NCBI GenBank assembly: GCA_947044405.1
Contig: CAMRHE010000460.1
Span: forward strand, 1,141,501-1,205,500
DNA: 64,000 bases
DNA from: Leptodactylus fallax
Taxonomy: Eukaryota > Chordata > Amphibia > Anura > Leptodactylidae
Direction: 5' to 3'
Shown here: positions 12,401 to 21,400 of the stretch, piece by piece
Position numbering within the stretch: position 1 is the stretch's first letter
Layout of the letters: every line of letters begins with the position of its first letter
Position numbers and translations under genes: made by a program
Notes under the pieces: generated by a model
The model's database searches: none
Seen by the model: the letters and a program-made list of their open reading frames with translations, nothing else
What the model was told of the DNA's origin: nothing

Positions 12401-15400
12401 CCTGCAGTCATGTCTTACCAGGTCTCACCTGCCCTCCTTCTACTGCCTGTAGGATACCAAGAAGCAGGGATGCGAGGGGGAAGAAGGAGCAGCAGCAGGG
12501 GGCAGCGGGGATCCGAGGGGGAAGAAGGAGCAGCAGCAGCAGCAGGGGGCTGCGGGGATCCGAGGAGGAAGAAGGAGCAGAAGCAGCAGCAGGGGGCTGC
12601 GGGGATCCGAGGGGGAAGAAGGAGCAGCAGCAGGGGGCAGCGGGGATCCGAGGGGGAAGAAGGAGCAGCAGCAGGGGGCTGCGGGGATCCGAGGAGGAAG
12701 AAGGAGCAGAAGCAGCAGCAGGGGGCTGCGGGGATCCGAGGGGGAAGAAGGAGCAGCAGCAGGAGGCTGCGGGGATCCGAGGGGGAAGAAGGAGCAGCAG
12801 CAGCAGCAGGGGACTGCGGGGATCCGAGGGGGAAGAAGGAGCAGCAGCAGCAGCAGGGGGCAGCGGGGATCCGAGGGGGAAGAAGGAGCAGCAGCAGCAG
12901 CAGGGGGCAGCGGGGATCCGAGGGGGAAGAAGGAGCAGCAGCAGGGGGCTGCGGGGATCCGAGGAGGAAGAAGGAGCAGAAGCAGCAGCAGGGGGCTGCG
13001 GGGATCCGAGGGGGAGGAGGAGCAGCAGCAGGGGCTGCGGGGATCCGAGGGGGAAGAAGGAGCAGCAGCAGCAGCAGGGGGCTGCGGGGATCCGAGGGGG
13101 AAGAAGGAGCAGCAGCAGCAGCAGGGGGCTGCGGGGATCCGAGGGGGAAGAAGGAGCAGCAGCAGCAGCAGGGGGCAGCGGGGATCCGAGGGGGAAGAAG
13201 GAGCAGCAGCAGCAGCAGGGGGCAGCGGGGATCCGAGGGGGAAGAAGGAGCAGCAGCAGCAGCAGGGGGCTGCGGGGATCCGAGGGGGAAGAAGGAGCAG
13301 CAGCAGCAGCAGGGGGCTGCGGGGATCCGAGGAGGAAGAAGGAGCAGAAGCAGCAGCAGGGGGCTGCGGGGATCCGAGGGGGAAGAAGGAGCAGCAGCAG
13401 GGGGCTGCGGGGATCCGAGGGGGAAGAAGGAGCAGCAGCAGGGGGCTGCGGGGATCCGAGGGGGAAGAAGGAGCAGCAGCAGCAGCAGGGGCTGCGGGGA
13501 TCCGAGGAGGAAGAAGGAGCAGAAGCAGCAGCAGGGGGCTGCGGGGATCCGAGGGGGAAGAAGGAGCAGCAGCAGGAGGCTGCGGGGATCCGAGGGGGAA
13601 GAAGGAGCAGCAGCAGCAGGGGGCGCGGGGATCCGAGGGGAAGAAGGAGCAGAGCAGCGCAGGGGCGCGGGGATCCGAGGGGGAAGAAGGAGAGCAGCAG
13701 GAGGCTGCGGGGATCCGAGGGGGAAGAGGGCAGCAGCAGGGGGCTGCGGGGATCCGAGGGAGAAGAAGGAGTGGCAGCAGGGGGCGCGGGGATGCGAGGG
13801 GGAAGAAGGAGCAGCAGCAGCAGCAGGGGGCTGCGGGGATCCGAGGAGGAAGAAGGAGCAGAAGCAGCAGCAGGGGGCTGCGGGGATCCGAGGGGGAAGA
13901 AGGAGCAGCAGCAGGAGGCTGCGGGGATCCGAGGGGGAAGAAGGAGCGCAGCAGCAGGGGGCTGCGGGGATCCGAGGGGGAAGAAGGAGCAGCAGCAGCA
14001 GCAGGGGGCTGCGGGGATCCGAGGGGGAAGAAGGAGCAGCAGCAGCAGGGGGCAGCGGGGATCCGAGGGGGAAGAAGGAGCAGCAGCAGGGGGCAGCGGG
14101 GATCCGAGGGGGAAGAAGGAGCAGCAGCAGGGGGCTGCGGGGATCCGAGGAGGAAGAAGGAGCAGAAGCAGCAGCAGGGGGCTGCGGGGATCCGAGGGGG
14201 AAGAAGGAGCAGCAGCAGGAGGCTGCGGGGATCCGAGGGGGAAGAAGGAGCAGCAGCAGGGGGCAGCGGGGATCCGAGGGGGAAGAAGGAGCAGCAGCAG
14301 GGGGCTGCGGGGATCCGAGGAGGAAGAAGGAGCAGCAGCAGGGGGCTGCGGGGATCCGAGGAGGAAGAAGGAGCAGAAGCAGCAGCAGGGGGCTGCGGGG
14401 ATCCGAGGGGGAAGAAGGAGCAGCAGCAGGAGGCTGCGGGGATCCGAGGGGGAAGAAGGAGCAGCAGCAGCAGCAGCAGCAGGGGGCAGCGGGGATCCGA
14501 GGGGGAAGAAGGAGCAGCAGCAGCAGCAGGGGGCAGCGGGGATCCGAGGGGGAAGAAGGAGCAGCAGCAGCAGCATGGGGCTGCGGGGATCCGAGGGGGA
14601 AGAAAGAGCAGCAGCAGCAGCAGGGGGCTGCGGGGATCCGAGGAGGAAGAAGGAGCAGAAGCAGCAGCAGGGGGCTGCGGGGATCCGAGGGGGAAGAAGG
14701 AGCAGCAGCAGGGGGCTGCGGGGATCCGAGGGGGAAGAAGGAGCAGCAGCAGGGGGCTGCGGGGATCCGAGGGGGAAGAAGGAGCAGCAGCAGCAGCAGC
14801 AGAGGGCTGCGGGGATCCGAGGAGGAAGAAGGAGCAGAAGCAGCAGCAGGGGGCTGCGGGGATCCGAGGGGGAAGAAGGAGCAGCAGCAGGAGGCTGCGG
14901 GGATCCGAGGGGGAAGAAGGAGCAGCAGCAGCAGCAGGGGGCTGCGGGGATCCGAGGGGGAAGAAGGAGTAGCAGCAGGAGGCTGCGGGGATCCGAGGGG
15001 GAAGAAGGAGCAGCAGCAGGGGGCTGCGGGGATCCGAGGGAGAAGAAGGAGTGGCAGCAGGGGGCTGCGGGGATGCGAGGGGGAAGAAGGAGCAGCAGCA
15101 GCAGCAGGGGGCTGCGGGGATCCGAGGAGGAAGAAGGAGCAGAAGCAGCAGCAGGGGGCTGCGGGGATCCGAGGGGGAAGAAGGAGCAGCAGCAGGAGGC
15201 TGCGGGGATCCGAGGGGGAAGAAGGAGCGGCAGCAGGGGGCTGCGGGGATCCGAGGGGGAAGAAGGAGCAGAAGCAGCAGCAGGGGGCTGCGGGGATCCG
15301 AGGGGGAAGAAGGAGCAGCAGCAGGAGGCTGCGGGGATCCGAGGGGGAAGAAGGAGCGGCAGCAGGGGGCTGCGGGGATCTGAGGGGGAAGAAGGAGCAG

Positions 15401-18400
15401 CAGGGGGCTTTGGGGTCAGAGGGGAAGGAGTAGCAGGTGGCTGCAGGGTCAGAGCGCACAGGGCTGGCTCGTGGTCTGTCCTGTGGAGACGCACTGAATG
15501 ATTTACATATGATGAATACTACGTGATAGGATTTTATTTTAGATGTCTAGAAGTAATAAATGTCGAGGTCCAGACACTTGAAAGGTTACTGCCACCTTCT
15601 AAAGGGCACATTGCTAGGTTATGCCATCACTTCAGGATCAGTAGGGATCCGCTGGTTTCGTGCCATGTCCCCTCCTAAGCTCTCCCTGTGCATTAATCCC
15701 CCTGGGTGCTGCAACATGGTCCATTCACTTAAATGAGGCCGACTGCCGGTCCCTGTACACCAGTTGTCCAAGTGCCGCTGTGCAATGAAAGGGACCGAGT
15801 GGTAAGCCAACGCCGCAGCCACGTCAGTCTCAGGATTGCTCCAACCTACAGGCCATCACAAATAGGAATACCGTTTAACACGGTGAGCCCCTCCTTCCAG
15901 TAACCCTGAGATGAGATTAGGTTTCTCTGATCTCAGCCGCTCAAACCAGAGTTCGCCCATCCTATTCGTCCCCTTTCTGGGGATGGGAACTTATACAAGT
16001 CGTCTTAAAGGGTTTTTATCGTTAAAGACAGTAATTCACCACCCATCAGATAGGGTAAAGTGTCAGATAACTGGGAGTCCGACTGCTACGACCCCTCCTG
16101 TGATCAGGGGCCTATTGCTGCTTCCTGCATGTGAATGAAACAAAAGTACATGCCACGACCAGCGCCTCCAGGGTAAAGGGACCCTATAGGGATTCTGGAC
16201 CAGACCTGTTGGAAACCCCATAGAAGTGACTGACGCACACGTCATGGAGAACACATGCAGAAGGCGGCATGCATTGGAGACCCTTGGACCCCTGGGGGTC
16301 CCAGTGATCTGACGCTTCTTCCCTATCTCCCCTTATAAGAGGCTTTGATTATAAATCCCCTTTAACAAAAAGGCTGATGTCAAGACTTGTGGAGTGCTCG
16401 GACTAGGACAGGACATTTCCCACTTACCCATCTACCATATCAACAAGCCCGGTCACCACCGGCTCCATCCACCTGTCAGGGACAGACTCAATCATTCTCC
16501 AACACATCCTCTGCCAGATGCAGTCCGTCTGGACAAGCGTGGTCAGCCGAGGTACCAGCACGGAGAACAGCTCCCCTGTAGGCAGAGACAAGACATGCTC
16601 ATCCACCTTAAAGGGACAGTCACCTTATTAATGAACAGACCTCCTTACATACATTTTCTAACGTCTTAAAAATCTTTCATTGTGCTGCTGAAAGGGCCAG
16701 TAAAATAAAAACCATTGCTCACCGCGTGGCTGACCGGGACATGCAGTTTGTGAAGAGGTCGCTGCTGTTGTGTTAAAGGGGTCCTCCCTCTACAGACAAT
16801 GATTCCCTATCCTCTAGAGGAGTGTCTCACCTCAGTGGGTCAGACTGCCGGGAGAAAACACCGTATACAAGTAGAGCTGGTGTGAATATGTGGCCATCAA
16901 TCCATTCTCTTCTATGGGACGCCTGTGGACATGAATACAGTGCGGGCCACACATGCACACCTCTGCTCCATTTACATAAGGCACACTGGGGCACTTATCC
17001 CCCATCCCCAGGAAAACAGGGGTCTAGAAGTGTCTATACTGGGGAAACCTTATAGAAGTCTCATCACAATCGGCTCTATAATATGAGAGAAGCAATGGCG
17101 GAAAACAAGAGATGTTACTGTTGGGATCTCATTGACACCGCAGTAGGCTCTTCTGGGAAAATGTAATATTAAAGGGAGTCTGTCACTAGGACCCAGCCCC
17201 ACAGATAGATAGGTTAGGGTCACCTGAATCAGCGTTTCCACTTGTGAACCTGGAGCCTCTTTTGCTGAGGCATCGCAATTTTCAGAAATATGCAAGTGAG
17301 CTCAGTGAAGCAATAAGGGAGGGGGGATTTACATTTTTGGAGCAATGGAAAAGCCCTTATTGCTTCAAAGAGCTAATTTGTATATTGACAAAAACAGTGA
17401 TACCTCAGCAACAGAGGCAGCAATTCACAAGGGGACAACTCAATTTGATTTAGGCAACCCAAACCCATCTATCTGCAGGGCTGGGGTGATATGCTGGTTC
17501 TGGTGACACTAACCTATCTATCTCCAGGGCTGGGGTGATATGCTGGTTCTGGTGACACTAACCTATCTATCTGCAGGGCTGGGGTGATATGCTGGGGTCT
17601 GGTGACACTAACCTATCTATCTGCAGGGCTGGGGTGATATGCTGGCTCTGGTGACACTATCTATCTGCAGGGCTGGGGTGATATGCTGGTTCTGGTGACA
17701 GTAACCTATCTATCTGCAGGGCTGGGGTGATATGCTGGTTCTGGTGACAGTAACCTATCTATCTGCAGGGCTGGGGTGATATGCTGGGGTCTGGTGACAC
17801 TAACCTATCTATCTGCAGGGCTGGGGTGATATGCTGGGTCTGGTGACAGTAACCTATCTATCTGCAGGGCTGGGGTGATATGCTGGGTCTGGTGACACTA
17901 ACCTATCTATCTGCAGGGCTGGGGTGATATGCTGGGTCTGGTGACACTAACCTATCTATCTGCAGGGCTGGGGTGATATGCTGGTTCTGGTGACCCTAAC
18001 CTATCTATCTGCAGGGCTGGGGTGATATGCTGGTTCTGGTGACAGTAACCTATCTATCTGCAGGGCTGGGGTGATATGCTGGTTCTGGTGACAGTAACCT
18101 ATCTATCTGCAGGGCTGGGGTGATATGCTGGTTCTGGTGACACTAACCTATCTATCTGCAGTGCTGGGGTGATATGCTGGGTCTGGTGACACTAACCTAT
18201 CTATCTGCGGGGCTGGGGTGATATGCTGGTTCTGGTGACACTAACCTATCTATCTGCGGGGCTGGGGTGATATGCTGGTTCTGGTGACACTAACCTATCT
18301 ATCTGCGGGGCTGGGGTGATATGCTGGGTCTGGTGACACTAACCTATCTATCTGCAGGGCTGGGGTGATATGCTGGGTCTGGTGACACTAACCTATCTAT

Positions 18401-21400
18401 CTGCAGGGCTGGGGTGACACTAACCTATCTATCTGCAGGGCTGGGGTGATATGCTGGTTCTGGTGACACTAACCTATCTATCTGCAGGGCTGGGGTGATA
18501 TGCTGGTTCTGGTGACAGTAACCTATCTATCTGCAGGGCTGGGGTGATATGCTGGTTCTGGTGACACTAACCTATCTATCTGCAGGGCTGGGGTGATATG
18601 CTGGTTCTGGTGACACTAACCTATCTATCTGCAGGGCTGGGGTGATATGCTGGTTCTGGTGACAGTAACCTATCTATCTGCAGGGCTGGGGTGATATGCT
18701 GGGTCTGGTGACAGTAACCTATCTATCTGCAGGGCTGGGGTGATATGCTGGTTCTGGTGACACTAACCTATCTATCTGCAGTGCTGGGGTGATATGCTGG
18801 GTCTGGTGACACTAACCTATCTATCTGCGGGGCTGGGGTGATATGCTGGTTCTGGTGACACTAACCTATCTATCTGCGGGGCTGGGGTGATATGCTGGTT
18901 CTGGTGACACTAACCTATCTATCTGCAGGGCTGGGGTGATATGCTGGGTCTGGTGACACTAACCTATCTATCTGCAGGGCTGGGGTGATATGCTGGGTCT
19001 GGTGACACTAACCTATCTATCTGCAGGGCTGGGGTGACACTAACCTATCTATCTGCAGGGCTGGGGTGATATGCTGGTTCTGGTGACACTAACCTATCTA
19101 TCTGCAGGGCTGGGGTGATATGCTGGTTCTGGTGACAGTAACCTATCTATCTGCAGGGCTGGGGTGATATGCTGGTTCTGGTGACACTAACCTATCTATC
19201 TGCAGGGCTGGGGTGATATGCTGGTTCTGGTGACACTAACCTATCTATCTGCAGGGCTGGGGTGATATGCTGGTTCTGGTGACAGTAACCTATCTATCTG
19301 CAGGGCTGGGGTGATATGCTGGGTCTGGTGACAGTAACCTATCTATCTGCAGGGCTGGGGTGATATGCTGGTTCTGGTGACACTAACCTATCTATCTGCA
19401 GGGCTGGGGTGATATGCTGGGTCTGGTGACAGTAACCTATCTATCTGCAGGGCTGGGGTGATATGCTGGTTCTGGTGACACTAACCTATCTATCTGCAGG
19501 GCTGGGGTGATATGCTGGGTCTGGTGACAGTAACCTATCTATCTGCAGGGCTGGGGTGATATGCTGGGTCTGGTGACAGTAACCTATCTATCTGCAGGGC
19601 TGGGGTGATATACTGGGGTCTGGTGACAGTAACCTATCTATCTGCAGGGCTGGGGTGATATGCTGGTTCTGGTGACAGTAACCTATCTATCTGCAGGGCT
19701 GGGGTGATATGCTGGTGACACTAACCTATCTATCTGCAGGGCTGGGGTGATATGCTGGGTCTGGTGACAGTAACCTATCTATCTGCAGGGCTGGGGTGAT
19801 ATGCTGGTTCTGGTGACACTAACCTATCTATCTGCAGGGCTGGGGTGATATGCTGGGTCTGGTGACACTAACCTATCTATCTGCAGGGCTGGGGTGATAT
19901 GCTGGGTCTGGTGACAGTAACCTATCTATCTGCAGGGCTGGGGTGATATGCTGGGTCTGGTGTCAGTAACCTATCTATCTGCAGGGCTGGGGTGATATGC
20001 TGGTACTGGTGACACTAACCTATCTATCTGCAGGGCTGGGGTGATATGCTGGGTCTGGTGACAGTAACCTATCTATCTGCAGGGCTGGGGTGATATGCTG
20101 GGTCTGGTGACAGTAACCTATCTATCTGCAGGACTGGGGTGATATGCTGGGTCTGGTGACAGACTCCCTTGAAATGGATAGACAGGTCTGTCACAGTGTG
20201 ACACATGACCCCCACCGCATTCATCGACAGCCATATCTCCTAATATACTATATGGAAAGGGGACTCATGACTCTACATTGTAGGTAATCCGTGTCTTTTA
20301 GTTTACAGGGTTACAAGATATTTTGGCAAGATCCCGGATACTCACGGTGACGACCCAGCATACAGACCTTCCCCAGGAGCTGAGATATGAACGAGATGGA
20401 GCAGCCTTTACCCTCTAGGAAAGAGAGAAGTGAGTTAGTGAAGGACGGGGGGCGACTGTACAGAGGGATTCTTCATGTCTGAGGGAGCCATAGATATCTC
20501 ACCATTAGCCTGAAATATCCCACAGCGCCCCCTATTCTAAGACTATGGGGAAATTTATCAGGAAAAGCAACCGAATATCAGAATGGATTCTTCGAAACAT
20601 GAAAGAAGCAAAATCAATGGATTCTCCTCTGCACTAGTTTTGGTAAATCAGACCCCTGTTCACACTTGTGTATTTGCACTTACCTCTCAGAGATGCGGAG
20701 ACCATCTGTAGTACATGTAGTATGGAGTTCCCCACATGCGGGTAATAGTTTTTAGGGTAGAAAACAGATTTATTTTGTTTTTGCAGACAATTTGCCACGT
20801 GATCTGGTAAGCTGCAGATCCTGGTTAGCATAGCTTCATGTAAGACTGGGCTTGGCGTCTCCTCCAGCTGCTGCCGACAAACCTCCCAGATAATAGTGGC
20901 CAGAGCTCCGCGCCGCAAGAACTTCTCCAGGACATGAACACAGCGATCAAGGCGGAGACTCGGTCTGTAATGAGAGGGAAGCGGGTAATAACACCGCAAA
21001 GGCATGGACGGGCCAGGACGGAGGCGCCGAACACATCAGCAGATACTGCGCAGACTCAATGGAAGTCAGGACATCAGTATGTAAAGCAGTCCCCAACATG
21101 ACAACTGCTGGGACCACAGGTATGGCCAGTACTGGTGCCCGATACTGCAGCTCAGATTAATTCACTAGAACAGGTGGTCAACAAAGCTGTCCTCTGTTAT
21201 TCCTCATGGAAAAGTATGAAAAACACTGGTGACTGTGCTTATATACTTACAAGGAACCTGGTAACAGCATTGTCACCACTAAACCCAGAGAATTATCAGG
21301 AAGGTATGAAATATCCTTCTTAGCTTCCCCTCTGTTATGTTAAAAATCACCCGAGAAGTCTGCATGTAACCTAGCTGAGAAGAGGAATCCCACGCGGCCC

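Noticed and set aside
12341..15501. Open frames of about 1,000 codons on both strands (Arg/Gly/Gln-rich and Pro/Leu-rich)
   Set aside because: They are produced by a stop-free tandem unit inside a TELO2 intron, are open in several frames at once and match no family.
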